A stretch of 64,000 bases of DNA from Zanthoxylum bungeanum (GCA_019454045.1 SKCR01033448.1:310001-374000), one strand, 5' to 3'; numbered from the stretch's first letter, positions 18,323 through 30,465 are shown. Numbers and translations: made by a program. The notes: a model not told the origin generated them from the sequence alone.

Positions 18323-19116
18323 GCCATCTGTTGAGGGGTGTTTCTAACAGTCTTATGTCTTAGGATACCCTCACTAGTACAGTATTGATCAAACTCAGTA
18401 TTACAAAATTCTAAGCCATTATCAGTTCTCAAGACTTTTACTTTGTTACTAGTTTGATTTTCTACCAATACTTTCCATTCTTTAAATTTAGTCAAAGTTT
18501 CATCCTTTGATTTTAGTAAGAATGTCCATACCTTCCTACTGTAATCATCAACAATAGATAGGAAATATTTCTTACCCCCATGAGTCTGGACCTTTGCTGG
18601 TCCCCACAAATCACAATGTAGATACTTCAGACTCGCCTTTGACAAGTGAACTCCAGTTGGGAAGCTCTGTCTGTGCTGTTTGCCCAACACACAGATCTCA
18701 CAAAACTCAAGTGGCTTCAACTGGTCCTTTCCAAATTGTCCCTGCTTGCTGAGTACCTGCATTCCTTTCTGGCCTATATGGCCAAGTCTCAAGTGCCATA
18801 TATTAGTCATATCAACATTAGAAGTTAAAGCAGAAATGGGTTTTTCCGAGAATACATGTTGGCCATTTAGAACATACAATCTATTTCTTTTTATACCAAT
18901 TAGGATTAGCTTATTACCCTTAGATATGTGCATGTTTCCTTTGTGTGATTTATATATGAAACCTAATTCATCTAGTGTTCCTAGTGATATCAGGTTCCGT
19001 TTCAAGTCAGGTACATATCTAACGTCAGTAAGTATCCTAACTTTACCATCATGGAGTTTAAGTGTTATGTCCCCCACTCCATGTATCCTACAAGTATTGT
19101 CATTACCCATATACAC
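18323..19116 (-). pseudogene. Copia 1 GAG-pre-integrase and integrase
   Basis: The minus-strand open frame encodes the GAG-pre-integrase zinc site (IWHLRLGHIGQKG... CEICVLGK) and then the integrase core: HCDLWGP (first Asp), VDDYSRKVWTFLLK, and LRTDNGLEF (second Asp). The reading stays open up to TVRNTPQQM, where the usual AERMNRT continuation is lost at the inserted LTR fragment. The family's catalytic Glu helix and C-terminus are therefore disrupted. Confidence 0.9.
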
Positions 19117-19149
19117 TGTGCCTTGGTAAGAATTTCTAAAGTTGACAAA

Positions 19150-19472
19150 TCAGTCCCTATACGGACTCATGTGAAAGGAACACCCAGAGTCAAGAATCCA
19201 TTCTCTACTAATGTGATCACTAGACACAGTCAATGCCTCAGATAGGCACATCGACCCCTTTTCGACAGCCACAGTAGCACTGCCTTCATTTTCCTGTTCC
19301 CTAATGAACTTATAACAATTCCTTTTAAGGTGTCCCATCTTTCCACAATGATAGCACTTCTTGTCACTATTCTTATTCTTATCATGTTTATTCTTTTTCT
19401 TCCCTTTAGGTTCTTGGTTATTAGTCTGATGATTATTTGGACCATTATATTTCCTTTCATTTTTCCTTTCAC
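19150..19472 (-). pseudogene. Copia 1 nucleocapsid zinc knuckle and protease start
   Basis: The minus strand reads CYHCGKMGHLKRNC, a CCHC knuckle that binds genomic RNA, followed 40-50 residues later by REWILDSGCSFHMSPYRD. This contains the D-S-G active site of the copia aspartic protease. The knuckle and downstream frame are split by a frameshift between 19338 and 19370. Same strand and order as gag (19564-20055) and integrase. Confidence 0.88.
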
Positions 19473-19563
19473 GAATAAGTTCGCTCCACCTCTCCTACTG
19501 GTTCTAAGTTCTAACTCTCTAAGCCCTTATACCAGATATCACCAAGTCTAGCCTAGGTACAAC

Positions 19564-20055
19564 TCATGTGTACTGTAGAGAGTTCTTAACGACACTATAT
19601 TCTTCAGGCAGTGCATTTAATAGAATCATAGCTTCGCTAGAGTCTCCTAGGGCTTGGTCAGTTCCTTTAAGGATTTGAGTCATTTTCGTGAATTCATCCA
19701 AATTATCATCTATTGACTTATTAGTGTCCATCTTGTAATTAAACAAATTTCCTTTTAAGAACACTAAATTTGGTGCATAAATAACATAATAAAGAGATTC
19801 GAGTTTACCCCAGAGTTGAATGGCCGTGTCCATTCCATCAACTTTTCTGATGACTGAGTCTCCCAAGTGGAGGAAGATCAAGTTGTACGCCTCTTCCAGG
19901 ATTTCGTCTTTCGCTTCATTTTCCATCTTTGGCCACTTTTCTGGATCCGGTTCCAGCGCCAAAACCACCTTATGGTGAGAAAGCAAAACCCTCATTTTCT
20001 TTTTCCAAGTGGTGAAATCCCATTTTCCGTCAAATATCCCAATGTCGAGTCTCAT
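19564..20055 (-). pseudogene. Copia 1 Gag (UBN2-type capsid)
   Basis: 163 open codons on the minus strand. Starts MRLDIGIFDGKWDFTTWKKK (the F-DG--F--W---M motif of copia Gag), then QLWGKLESLY, KGNLFNYKMD and ILLNALPEEYSVVKNSL, which are characteristic of UBN2/retrotransposon gag domains. Separated by stops from the zinc knuckle. Lies about 0.9 kb inside the 5' LTR, with a leader at 20056-20951. Confidence 0.88.
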
Positions 20056-20951
20056 AGTCGATATTTCTATTTTCTTTTAAAGTAATCACCCAACGACACT
20101 TCTGCAAATACTCTCGGAAAATACTCCCCCAATCTAGCCCAAACTCAATTTGGCAGATTACTCACCCGAACAAAAATTGGTGTTCTCTCGGAAATTGCAC
20201 ACCCAACTACACAATCCTAATCACCGGGACTTTCAGTTTGGCAACACACCTTTTTGGTCAATCAAACAGCACTCGGCTGCACAGAGTCTTAAAGAGATTT
20301 CTCACCCAAATCCACAACTCCAACAGAACTTAATTCCCAAGAAACCGCAACACAGAAAATTAACTTCCCAAATTGCAACTCACGTCCCTTATTCGGAAAT
20401 TCTGAATTTTCAGGCCTTAGGTGTAATCGGTGACACTCTGTTCTTCAGAGGCTTGGTTCAAAATGAAAACTCAAGTCTCGCTTGTCGGCAACCCTGGGGT
20501 TCTTTGGCAACCCACAAAACTGAGGATCTTGTTTGGCAATCCACGCTCAACGCACCACTCGGCAAGCCTAGAAGAATGAAGTCAGTTTCAAGATCGGCAA
20601 TAGGTCAGTTCTTGGTCGTCGGATTCGTGGGAAATTATAGGCTTTGTTCTCTGCACTTGGTCACGAAATGATCTTCTTGGCAAAGTGATCTTCTTGTTCT
20701 TCAATCGGCACCACTGCTCTTGAGGTTTTCTGTCTTTTTTGGCTTGTTCTTGGAGTCTGTGTTTTAGGGTTTTGATCGGCTTGTCCCTGGGATTTCTTTG
20801 ATCTTGAATCTGCAGCTATCGTCTTTTTTTTTTCTTGATTTCGTCGATCTGTGTTTTTTTTTTCTTTTCAGAATGAAAGGCTGCGTTTTTGGGCTTTGTT
20901 CTCTGCAGTCACAGATCAGTTTTTCAATTCAGCCCACTGGATCTTTTAATA
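20056..20951 (-). other. Copia 1 5' leader between PBS and gag
   Basis: About 0.9 kb with no credible coding sequence on the element strand. The 173-codon plus-strand frame at 20150-20671 is antisense, has no recognisable domain and is most likely chance. Poly-T runs occur at 20826-20870. Confidence 0.5.
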
Positions 20952-20964
20952 AGCTCTGATACCA
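20952..20964 (-). promoter_or_regulatory. Copia 1 primer binding site (tRNA-iMet)
   Basis: AGCTCTGATACCA on the plus strand is TGGTATCAGAGCT on the element strand, complementary to the 3' end of initiator tRNA-Met, two bases inside the LTR start at 20967. Confidence 0.9.
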
Positions 20965-20966
20965 AT

Positions 20967-21379
20967 TGTTGAATTTAGTCGCAAAATTCGTTCGTCAAGC
21001 ACATCAATCGATCAATCAAGAAGCAAGATTTTACCGTGGTTCGCCGGAAAAATTTCCGACTACATCCACGTTGAACTCCGGAACAAGGAGCTCGCTGCAC
21101 TAATCACTTTCAAGATTACACAAGAATCTTGAATCCGTTTACAAATATTAATCTCCCCAAATCACTCAATAAACTCTAATCTCTAAAAGTGTCAATCTCT
21201 CAAATTACCAATTGAAGATTACACTAACTTGGACTAGGAATAAGGCTTAACACTTAGCCAAAAATTAGGAGAAAAATATTAATGAAAAACCTTCTCTAAT
21301 TCTCAACCTAAGCACCCTTTATATATGATTGGCAAATTGAAGTAATTGGGACAACGGCAAGGATTGCACCACGTGTCCT
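20967..21379 (-). repeat. Copia 1 5' LTR, outer end truncated (413 bp)
   Basis: Same sequence as 5636-6047 with few substitutions. Homology stops at CACGTGTCC (about 21379), where AT-rich TAATAAATAAATAAAT begins, so the last ~35 bp of the LTR and the flanking duplication are lost. Confidence 0.9.
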
Positions 21380-22013
21380 AATAAATAAATAAATTTAGAT
21401 ATTTTTAGATATTTTTTAAATTTAGATATTTTTTCTTCTAATTTTAGTACTCAAAATAAATAAATATTTTTTATTATTTAGCGTCTAAATTTTTATATCT
21501 AACTCCAACTTTGTTGGCCTTTAAAATTTTAGCATGAATAAGAGACTGATAATTTACCGGAGACAATGACAAAGCGAGAATTTAGATTCGATGAAGATAA
21601 AATTTACTTTTCAATAAAAGTGATAGATATTATTTATTTTAGCGAAACAATTTAACATTATCTTACGAATAATTTATGTTTTTTTGTTAATTTATATGAA
21701 ATATTTTAATAAAATTTCGAATTATAATTACTCTCACTAACATGTATGTGACTCATTCACTTGTCAGAGAGAATAGAAATTACAGTTTAAGTTTTAGATA
21801 TATAATATATAAATATATCTGTAAACGATAGAATAACATGTCTAGTTGTGAGTGTGAGCTAGTTCAATTGGTAAATTTTTTTGAGTGTAAATTAACAAGA
21901 GGTCCGGGTCAAACCCGGTGCCACATCAAACTATAATTTTATATATAGATATAGATAATAGCATAGCTAATCATGCATGCATAACAATAATTTTAGGGAT
22001 ATTTTTTGTGATA
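21380..22013. other. AT-rich spacer with a possible SINE fragment
   Basis: No gene. At 21850-21930 GAGCTAGTTCAATTGGTAAA followed about 40 bp later by GTCCGGGTCAAACCCGG resembles the A and B boxes of a tRNA-derived SINE of a different family from the others in the window. It cannot fold as a proper tRNA and no A-tail is clear. Confidence 0.4.
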
Positions 22014-22016
22014 TAT

Positions 22017-23577
22017 ACTACCCAAAAAAAAAGGTCTGCGTCGAATTTTTTCGACGCTAAAGTACAAAATTTTGACGCTAAATGTTATTAGCGTCGAAAA
22101 TGTTCGACGCTAAAACGTGGCGAGAAAGACAATTAGCGTCGAAATAAAAAATTTTGACACTAGTACAACATTTTGCGTCAAAAATATTTCGACTCACGTA
22201 TTTGGCGACGAATATTTTCGACGCCAAAAAGTTGACCTTTAGCGTCAAAATATTCGACGCTAAAGATGATATAATATTAAAAAATATTTTTTTTATTACC
22301 TTTAGCGTCGAATATTTCGATGCTAAAGAGTATAAGAAAATTATTATTACAAACTAGATACAAACTAATTTCATTACAAAAGTAATTAAATTTTTTATAA
22401 AAATTTTATAAATTTATTATTTAAAAATTTATAATAATGATATTTTTATTAATATAAAACTAAAATTACAAAATTTATCACAAAAAATATATATATAATA
22501 ATAAATAAAATGATAAAATATAATTTTCTATATATTTTCTCCATCTTCACTTTCATATTTTTCATCTTCACATTCATTTATTTTTCATTTTCTTCACTAT
22601 CTTCATTTTCACCATTTCTTCATCTTCATATTCCCCTACAAAAATAAATAAATAAATATTAGATGTTAATATAAAATACAAAAAAAAAAAAAAACAAACA
22701 AACAAAACAAACAAAACACTTAAGGAAAAATTAATTTTAGAGAGGGAATAAGAGTATGAGAGAAAGAAAGTGAGAATATGAGAAATGAAAGAGCAAGTGA
22801 ATTTATAGGAAAAAAACATCTAGCGACGAAATAGGCTTTCGTCGCTAAAGGTCCTCAAATAGTGGGAATTATTTTCGTTAAAATTTTAATCTTTAGCATC
22901 GAAATATTTGACTTTTAGCGTCGAAAATTCGTCGTTAAATGTCAAAATTTTAAATCTAATTTTATTAAGAGATAAATTCAAATTTTAGAAAGCAGGAATT
23001 TGAAGATTTTAAAATTAACCTTTAGCGTCGAAATTTTTGACTTTCAGCGTCGAAAATTCATCACTGAATGTCAAAATTTTAAATCTAATTTTATTAGGCG
23101 ATAAATTCAAATTTTAGAAGGGGGAACTTGAAAAATTTTAAATTAACCTTTAGCGTCGAAATTTAGATTCGACGCTAAAGATTGACCCTTTAGCGTCCAA
23201 CAAATTTTTCGACGCTAAATGGTGAAACTTTTAGCGTCAAATGTAAATTCGACCCTAAATGGCGCAAATAATTTTTCGACACTAGCGTCGAAATATAAAT
23301 TCGACGCTAAAGCGTCAACCATTAGCGTTAAACAATTATTTCGACGCTAAAATATAAACTTTTAACGACGAATCTAAAGACGTTAAAGGTTAGAACATTT
23401 AGCATCGAAATTTAAATTCGACGCTAAATGATTGACCCTTTAGCGTCGAAACTAGGATTCGACGCTAAAGTGTTATCTTTTAGCGTTGAAATTTAAATTC
23501 GATGCTAAATGGTTTATTGGTGTCGAAAAAAATTCGACGCTAAATGTTTGGACGCTAAGATTCATTTTATTGTTGTG
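22017..23577. mobile_element. Non-autonomous CACTA-like element (subterminal repeat rich)
   Basis: Both halves are packed with the motif TTTAGCGTCGAAATT and its inverse TTCGACGCTAAA, several dozen copies in both orientations at 22040-22330 and 22815-23560. These flank an AT-rich centre without transposase. The left end ACTACCCAAAAA and right end TTTTATTGTTGTG (CACAACAATAAAA inverted) are weak relatives of the CACTACAA terminus. A 3-bp TAT (22014-22016, 23578-23580) fits a CACTA duplication. The transposase-bearing element at 28183 has the same subterminal motif, so that family is the likely helper. Confidence 0.75.
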
Positions 23578-23580
23578 TAT

Positions 23581-24565
23581 TTTAATGACATTCATGTTTT
23601 AAGCAGTTATACATTTTAATTTATCTCCAAAATATACAATTGTTTGAAGAATATTACTAAATTATTACACACAAAAAATATCCCATAAAAATATATGCAT
23701 GCATAATGCATAACGTAATGGGTACTTGCAATTTAAAATTTAAAAGAAATAAAAAGCAAACGACCAAAACAGAGGTGCTTTTATTATCCTATCTTATATA
23801 TTAATAATTATATAAAGAGCCCAAACATAGTTTTCATTGTGCACTCAAAGTGGAGCATGCCACCCTATGTGTTAGCTGCATGAAAATTACCAAATTTATA
23901 ATTTAAAAAAAAAAAAAGTGATTAAGAATATTAATGACCATTAATTATTAAACTAATTAAAGGTAATCATCAATTCAAAAGTGGGATTTATTTTAAGCCA
24001 TAAACCAAAGTGGAGGAGAAAGAGCTAAGCCCAGGAGGCACAAAGTGATTCCAATATTTCAAATTTTAATATTTTCGGATTCACTCCTCTACAACCAAGT
24101 CTATTACAAATTAATATTATGCAACAATCACATATTCCGCTCAAGTTTTGTTGGGGCTTTATGCGAAATTTTTTTACCGTTATTTAGTTAAATTATATAT
24201 ATTTTTAGAAAATGATAATAATATTATTATTTATTTGGAAAATAAGAAAGTTCAAAATAAATATTTACAAAAATGTAGTAATTTAAATAATTTTATATTA
24301 CAATTAACTAATAAGGAAATTTTGTTACATAAAAATTAATAATAATTTTATAAAATACTTGAATGTATATGTAAAAAAATTGTATGAGACCTTATATTTA
24401 GGATGAGGTCTTAAGCGACCATCTAAGTTGTTTAAAGATCGGGCCACCTATCAATCACATGCATTCGTGAGCGTGATTTGACATACGGCCTACGTGTCAA
24501 GATGTTATTGGCTGATATGTTTTCTCTGATTCTCTACGTTTGTATTGTATGATATTGTCCTTAAT
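23581..24565. other. AT-rich intergenic DNA, no gene seen
   Basis: Long A/T runs. The 63-codon frame at 24148-24339 is Asn/Leu/Lys-rich low-complexity reading and is not credible. The phrase GAGGTCTTAAGCGACC (about 24403) looks like eroded repeat DNA. Nothing else recognised. Confidence 0.45.
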
Positions 24566-24713
24566 GAGCGTGATTTGGTGGTGTATGATTTAGAATCTCA
24601 CTTTGAGGTCCTGGTTCGAACCCAGAAGTACTTTTCTTGTAATAGTCTATGACAATAAGAAATTTTATCTGTTCCGATTAAGTCTAAATAGGTGATTTGA
24701 CAACGAGATTTTT
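24566..24713 (+). mobile_element. tRNA-derived SINE copy (diverged)
   Basis: A-box-like GTGATTTGGTGGTG, AGAATCTCACTTTGAGGTCC and B box GGTTCGAACCC are followed by TTTTCTTGTAATAGTCTATGACA and GGTGATTTGACAACGAGATTTT. This matches, unit for unit, the SINE at 63020-63197 (read on its own strand) and 59924-60109. No clean flanking duplication could be read. Confidence 0.75.
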
Positions 24714-26076
24714 AACTAATGTAAAAAAATTGTATTATACTTTTGTTTTTTTTGGGGAGCATATGGTATATTACCAATCAAGATGATTACAATAAAGGAC
24801 TCTGTACCCAATTCCTTTGTTTCTGTAAAATTTGAAAATGACATCTTTGTTGCATCAAGGGTCCCACGTCACATGCATCTTACCAATAAGTTGCATAAAA
24901 GAAAAAAACAATATGAGACCCCACATCAAAATGCGGGACCACAACTTTATTGGTATATGGTAGTGGGTACCCCACAGCCAATAGTGTAAATAGATAGTTC
25001 ATTATTTGTCATTTTTAATCTCATTCTAATTATGGATTTGAAATTAAAAAAACATTTAGAATTTTATATCAGTTTTTAAATTTGGATAAAATTTATTTTA
25101 AATTTCAGAATAAATTTCATATTAAATCATACAAAATCTTGAATATCAATTAGAATTTGGGATTTTGTATGATCCCTATAATAAACTCTCTATCTATCAT
25201 CTTCTTGGTTGTGTTGTCGGGTAGTAATAAAGAGAGTGATGAAATTGGAAGCAAAAGCTAGTAATTAGACTTTCTTATGTTTCTCACATCATAAGATCTG
25301 TTTGATTTAACTTTTCAAATAAAGTTTTTTTCAGTAGAACTTTTATTAGTAGAGTTTTTATTAATATAGCTTTTAAAAGTATAACTTTTGATTAAAAAAA
25401 TTTGGGTGTTTGGTTGTAATTGAGTATTTTTATTAAAAAAATATAAAATTACTTTATTAGATAAGTTTTTTTTTTTTTTTTAAAAAAAAATTTAGAGTAT
25501 CGTAGATAATTTAATATTTTAAAAAACTTTTCAAGTTTTACTTTCATAACCCCAAATTTTGAGATTTTGTTAGTTAATGCAAAATAATTTTTTTAATTAT
25601 TAAAAGTTATACTTAAAATACAACAAAAGGAGACTATGCTTCACATTCTACTTTTCCTTAAACTAGCATAGGAACCAAGAAATGAAAAGTGAACCACCTT
25701 ATATGAAATGAAAGCACCCCACACAAGGTTTGGGGACGCTTCAGTGCCACGTGATACAATCGTGATTATTGGATCGCGATTCAACAGTCACGATTTTAGA
25801 GAAATAAAAATTCAATTTTCAATTTTTTTAAAAAATTTCATCCAACTGCTCGCGTACTTTCATGTCTTCTTACGAGGGAGGCTGTAGTAAAATCATTACC
25901 CCCAATTCGGCCCACACAAGTGATTTCTTAGGATCAATTTGAGAGTTTTAGGAATATCACGTAATTAGTGTTTTTGAATTTATTATTAAGAAATTTTAAT
26001 TAATTTTAAATTTATTTTTAATATGATTTTAAACTCTTTTAAATATATGCTTAATTCGTGTTACAATGAGGGTAAC
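24714..26076. other. AT-rich intergenic DNA, no gene seen
   Basis: No supportable ORF. Stretches such as 25300-25630 (GTTTGATTTAACTTTT..., GTTTGGTTGTAATTGAG...) have the look of an old MITE, but TIRs and duplication could not be fixed. The 68-codon frame 24783-24989 has no recognisable similarity. Confidence 0.4.
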
Positions 26077-26081
26077 AGATA

Positions 26082-26932
26082 TGTTGACGGTTGATTTTCA
26101 TTCCAGGGCAAATCAGTAAACTCACTCATCGAACAATCTTCCATCAACTGTAAATTTATTTGGTTTGGGGGCCAAATACAAACTTAGCAAAAAGACGAGA
26201 AAACACACAAAATAGACAGAGACTTTAACGTGGTTCGACGGAATAGATCCAACTTACATCCACTGGAACAATGGAAAAGAAAGCTTTTATTACGTGGTCG
26301 GGTAATGACCGACCTGCCTATCTCTCAAGATCGGCTGACCGACCTCTTACAAGCTCACTCTTACACTTAAGCTTTTTCCTTTCTATTACAAGTGAAGAAT
26401 AAATTTTAGCCAACCACTTACAATGAATTCTCAACCCATTTATATACTAGGGTAAATTCTACTATTACACCAATCTCATGACGTCAGTCACGTGAATCCA
26501 CCATTAATGCGATGGTTCTCTTCCCCAACTGCTCTGCTGAAAGTAACTCTGTCACATGACACCTCTTTAAACCATGCTATTTTACCCTTTGCTACACGTT
26601 ATCTGCCTATGTCAGCCCATACTTCAACCACTCCAACGCGGTAACTTGTGTCAGAAGATAAACATGTAACTTGCCCCAGTCACATCAGACTTTTCGGCGA
26701 ATGCAAGTTCCTATGCATGACTCACGTTACTCGGACCTGACCATGTCGTTACAAATCCGACATGCCCTACTAGGTCGGAAAACCGAAGCAACAGCTCCTC
26801 TGGCCTACCGAGTTGTCAGGTTGGGTCGATCCCAAGGAATTAACTCTCTTTGCTTTCATGGCATCTCTACCTCAGGTCGAGTAACAAATGTGAACCGACC
26901 CGACCTCTTAGCTCAAAAACTCACTATTAACA
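26082..26932 (-). mobile_element. Solo LTR of the Ty3/gypsy family at 2759-3703 (851 bp)
   Basis: Starts TGTTGACGGTTGATTTT and ends CTCACTATTAACA, flanked by a perfect 5-bp duplication AGATA (26077-26081, 26933-26937). The left part is the reverse complement of the 3' end of the LTR at 2759-3703. Both termini plus duplication and no internal DNA show a solo LTR, the product of LTR-LTR recombination. A TATA-like element is at about 26440 on the minus strand. Confidence 0.92.
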
Positions 26933-26937
26933 AGATA

Positions 26938-28182
26938 TTTAGCAGATTTTTGTTTAGGCTTAAAATAAAACCGATGATACATACAAATAAATATACAGGG
27001 GGCCATCACCGTACACGTGTTCACAAAATAATCATGAGAACGAACGCACAATCAATAGAAGTCGTTCAGATCATCAGCTAAAGAAAAAAGAAAGCCCCCA
27101 CCCCATGTGCAATCCTGCCTTGTTGTCAGTATTGATCAGTTTTTTCCGCTTCATGCCAAAACCGTACATCAAACGAATAAATAATACAGCTCCAAAAATG
27201 AAAAAAATACCTTTTTGGAGAATGTGTGCACAATCTAGCGGACATTTTTTAATTTCGTTTTAGTGATATTTTTATCTTAAATAGTTGTATATTTTAATTT
27301 TTTTTTTTAAAAATTATATATTTATTTGAAGTAAGAATGTCATTGGAATGTCATTTAGAAATGACCCCCTAAAAATATCACAATATTTATATATCGTTTT
27401 TAATTCAAATTGGACCATCAGATTGAACCGATCAAATTGATAGTCGATTGTGAGTCCAAACCTATTGAATTCTAAAATTATGGATGAAAAAATTATCAAA
27501 ATCAATGAATTGAATCAACCGATTTTTGACTTATTTTTTTTTTTAAATATATACATATAATTTTTAGTTAATTAAAAATATTTATGACGTTAATAGATTT
27601 TGTAGGTTCAACTGATGGACACTAGTGATCAATTGATTTTTTTATTATTATTATCAATTCAATTACCAGTATGATTCTTAAAACAATGATTAAAAATATA
27701 ATATAACTCATCTTAAAAAACCCGACATATAAAGACATTTTTATAGATTAGATTTTACACTACTCTAATAAGTCTTTGCTAACATTATAATATCAACATC
27801 ACCTTATATATGCACAATTATAATTAAGAGATATATTATTATCTTTGATATAAATTAAATCAGTATCATTGAAAATTAATAAACAACCAACTAATTCCAT
27901 ATTTAATCAACCACAGCAAAAAGAGATGTTATCGGGGTTGCAAAAAAGCTGCCGGGTCTCAAACAGACACGTAATTTTGGGATCAAATCATGTGGCGTGT
28001 CTTTTTACGGAAACCTTTAATCATCTTTTTTGCTTTTTGGGCATTTGATTTTGGTTTAAAGTTGTGATACGATCTTTAACTTCAGTTACGTCTATCACCA
28101 TCCACTTTCATTACATTTTTGCCACGTGGAATGATTTTATTATTAGAAATCGAAATGGACTGAAAATATAATAGACTTTTAA
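26938..28182. other. AT-rich intergenic DNA, no gene seen
   Basis: No supportable coding sequence, terminal repeats or RNA gene. Contains poly-T/A stretches (27297-27310, 27533-27545) and short open frames only. Confidence 0.45.
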
Positions 28183-29398
28183 CACCACCAAAAAATGTTA
28201 CTTTTAACGTTGAAAATTTAACTTCGAAAAATAATTCAACGTTAAAGAGACATTTCAATATCGAAAACTAATATTCAATATTAAAGGATCAATTTTATTG
28301 CGTCGAAATATTATATCTTTAGCATTGAAATATTTATTTCGACGCAAAAGCTATGATATTAAGCATCAAAATTTATTTCAAAGCTAATAATTTTACCCTT
28401 TTACGTCGAAGAAAATAAATCAACGCTAAAAATCATACATTTTGCGTCGATATTTTTTTCGACGCTAAATGATTCTTACAATCCCTGAACCACCGACAAT
28501 CTCATTACCCTTTAATGTCGAAATAAAAATTTTGACGCTAAAGTCGTAATATTAGCGTCGAACTATTAAATTTGACGCTAAAGTATTGTTACAACACATA
28601 ACCACGTATACTAGTGTCAGTGATCCTTTGGCGTCAGACAAATTGTTCGATGCTAAAAGGTTGTTATAATCGCAATTCGAATCACTCTCACTTAATTTAA
28701 GTTTAATCTCTCTAAAAAATTAGGGTTCTAATTTTTTGTAATTATCTTTATTATATACATTGTGTTAGTTAGTTAATTTGTTGTTAGTTGATTATTTAAT
28801 ACAATATTTAATAATTATATTTTTATATGTAGATATTTGACTAAAATGTATAGAAATTGGATGAGCTCGGTGGATAGATTGAGTGTTGAATACCGTAATG
28901 GAGTTTATGAGTTTATGGAATCAGCAAAGCAACACATTGATGCAGAAGGTCGGGTTCGGTGTCCATGTACAAATTATTTGAATAGGAAAAGGAAATGGTT
29001 AGATGAAGTTTTCAATCATTTATACATGTCAGGAATATCACCAACTTATCGTACGTGGATTTATCATGGTGAGCAGTATAATTCTCAATCACGGTTTATT
29101 GATTTCGGTGAAGGGAGTAATAGTTACACTCATGGTGAGCAGTATATTTCGTGTCTAGTATGAATCACTTGAATATTGTATGATCTGTGGTGAAAATCAA
29201 TACAAAGTTCGTGGTCTTAGGAAGAAAATGCCTTAGAAGATATTACAGAATTTTGCATTAACGCTCAGGCTGCAGAGGTTGTACATGTCACGACACACAC
29301 TGTCTGATATGAAGTGGCATCACAAAAAGAGGGTCGGTACTGAGGGCATACTTAGACATCATGCGGATGGAATCGAGTGGAAGGAATTCGATGATATG
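28183..29398 (+). mobile_element. CACTA (En/Spm-type) transposon, 3' truncated
   Basis: The left end CACCACCAAAAAATG resembles a CACTA terminus. It is followed by inverted and direct copies of the AGCGTCGAAATT / TTCGACGCTAAA motif to about 28660, then the start of a transposase gene (28837-29398). The element is cut off at about 29398 by the Sirevirus-like LTR, so the right terminus is missing. Confidence 0.8.
28837..29398 (+). pseudogene. CACTA transposase, N-terminal associated domain and start of TNP2 domain
   Basis: The first open frame (28837-29163) encodes MYRNWMSSVDRLSVEYRNGV...VRCPCTNYLNRK...VFNHLYMSGISPTYRTWIYHGE. This is the transposase-associated (En/Spm) domain with its R-C-P-C-x2-C/Y metal-binding-like segment. 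After stops, another frame (about 29257-29398) gives LRLQRLYMSRHTLSDMKWHH...GILRHHADGIEWKEFDDM, the beginning of the TNP2 catalytic region. The rest is lost to the LTR insertion or deletion at 29399. Not functional. Confidence 0.85.
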
Positions 29399-30423
29399 TG
29401 TTAGTTCTATTTTTATTGGTAATGTCCGTAACAAAACAAGTTCAATCGAGTTGTAACAAGTCTTGAAGAACTTGGAACAATTGGACTGGTATTTGGCAGC
29501 TGTGCATCAAGGAATCAGATTTATGTTCGTGCTACGTTCGTTGAAGCGTTCGAATGAGTGACGTTAGTGTCACGTTCGTGTTTGGGTTGGAACGAAACTT
29601 GGCAGAAGGTTCCCGTGCGTAGTGTGTTCTAGTATGCGTTCGAATGAAACCTTCCAGTGAGCACGCGTTCGACATGTGTTCGAGTGGCGTTCGAACACCC
29701 ATATATAATTGAGTTATTTTGGACGCGTTTTCAAGCCAATTCAGCACAAGGAAACCTTAGCTCTTGCCATACCTATATTAAGAAACACATAGCCACATTC
29801 ACAATGGTTGAAAACACATTCTCTCAAAGCTTCAAACCTGCATGGCTTTTCAACCTATTATTTTCTCACCTTGAAGACTTTATTGTTTACCTTGTATTCG
29901 CTTTTGTGGTGTGATTGACCTTTGTTAAGCCATCAACACAATCAAACCAACTTTCCTAACCCTTCAGAGTTCTCTATGAGGAAGATTGGCAGTCGGAGTT
30001 TCAGCGTTCAGAGTTGCAGAGTTGATCCGCTCAGAGACTTCATAGGTTCTAAAGAAAACCGTGGGGTACGAGCTCGATGAGTTCTTTGAGTTCTTGTATT
30101 CTAGAGGTACTAGAGTCGGTGGAGTTGCCACTATAGGTCTTTTACCATCACTGTAATTTTTTTTCTTTATAGTAGATTTGGACTGGTAGCTGAGATACCC
30201 GAAGTGATTTTTTAGTCACATGAGTTTTCCACTTCGTCACCAAAATAACTTGTGTTGATTTTGTGTAGTTGATTTATTTTATGCTTAAATATTCTGTTTT
30301 GATTTATTGCTATTAGAATTGAGGGTGTTTGTTGAAAAACCAAAGTAACAATATTTAGGACTTGTCTTAATTATTGTGTTAATTCCGCATCGGGTCAGAA
30401 CCTAGGATAAATACGAACTTTCA
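29399..30423 (+). repeat. Sirevirus-like copia 5' LTR (~1.0 kb)
   Basis: Starts near TGTTAGTTCTATT (the exact base is uncertain because TGTGTTAG also fits) and ends TACGAACTTTCA, immediately before the tRNA-iMet PBS at 30426. A promoter-like CATATATAATTGAG lies at about 29700. The upstream part has repeated GTTCG / CGTTCGAA motifs. About 1 kb is usual for Sirevirus LTRs. No 3' partner survives in the window. Confidence 0.7.
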
Positions 30424-30425
30424 AT

Positions 30426-30437
30426 TGGTATCAGAGC
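30426..30437 (+). promoter_or_regulatory. Primer binding site (tRNA-iMet), Sirevirus-like element
   Basis: TGGTATCAGAGC, two bases after the LTR end; complementary to the initiator tRNA-Met 3' end. Confidence 0.88.
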
Positions 30438-30465
30438 CTGAACGTGATCATTAACCTTTATAACT

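Larger units (their letters stand above)
5636..21379 (-). mobile_element. Ty1/copia retrotransposon 1, interrupted by an Athila-like element
   Basis: Two related direct repeats beginning TGTTGAATTTAGTCGC mark the LTRs (5636-6082 and 20967-21379). On the minus strand the right LTR is the 5' LTR, followed by a PBS complementary to initiator tRNA-Met (TGGTATCAGAGCT, 20952-20964) and gag, protease, integrase, RT and RNase H relics in Ty1/copia order. The left LTR is the 3' LTR, preceded by a polypurine tract AAGGTGGAGAT (6083-6093 on the plus strand). The Athila-like element 6243-15957 lies downstream of the RNase H region. The outer end of the right LTR (about 35 bp) is missing, so its own target duplication cannot be read. 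Confidence 0.93.

Noticed and set aside
20150..20671. 173-codon plus-strand ORF
   Set aside because: Antisense to the copia 1 leader, no domain, no repeat of the frame elsewhere; most likely chance.
22574..22819. 81-codon Phe/Leu-rich ORF
   Set aside because: AT-rich centre of the CACTA-like element; homopolymeric composition, no similarity recognised.
24148..24339. 63-codon AT-rich ORF
   Set aside because: Asn/Lys/Leu low complexity with no start context or domain.
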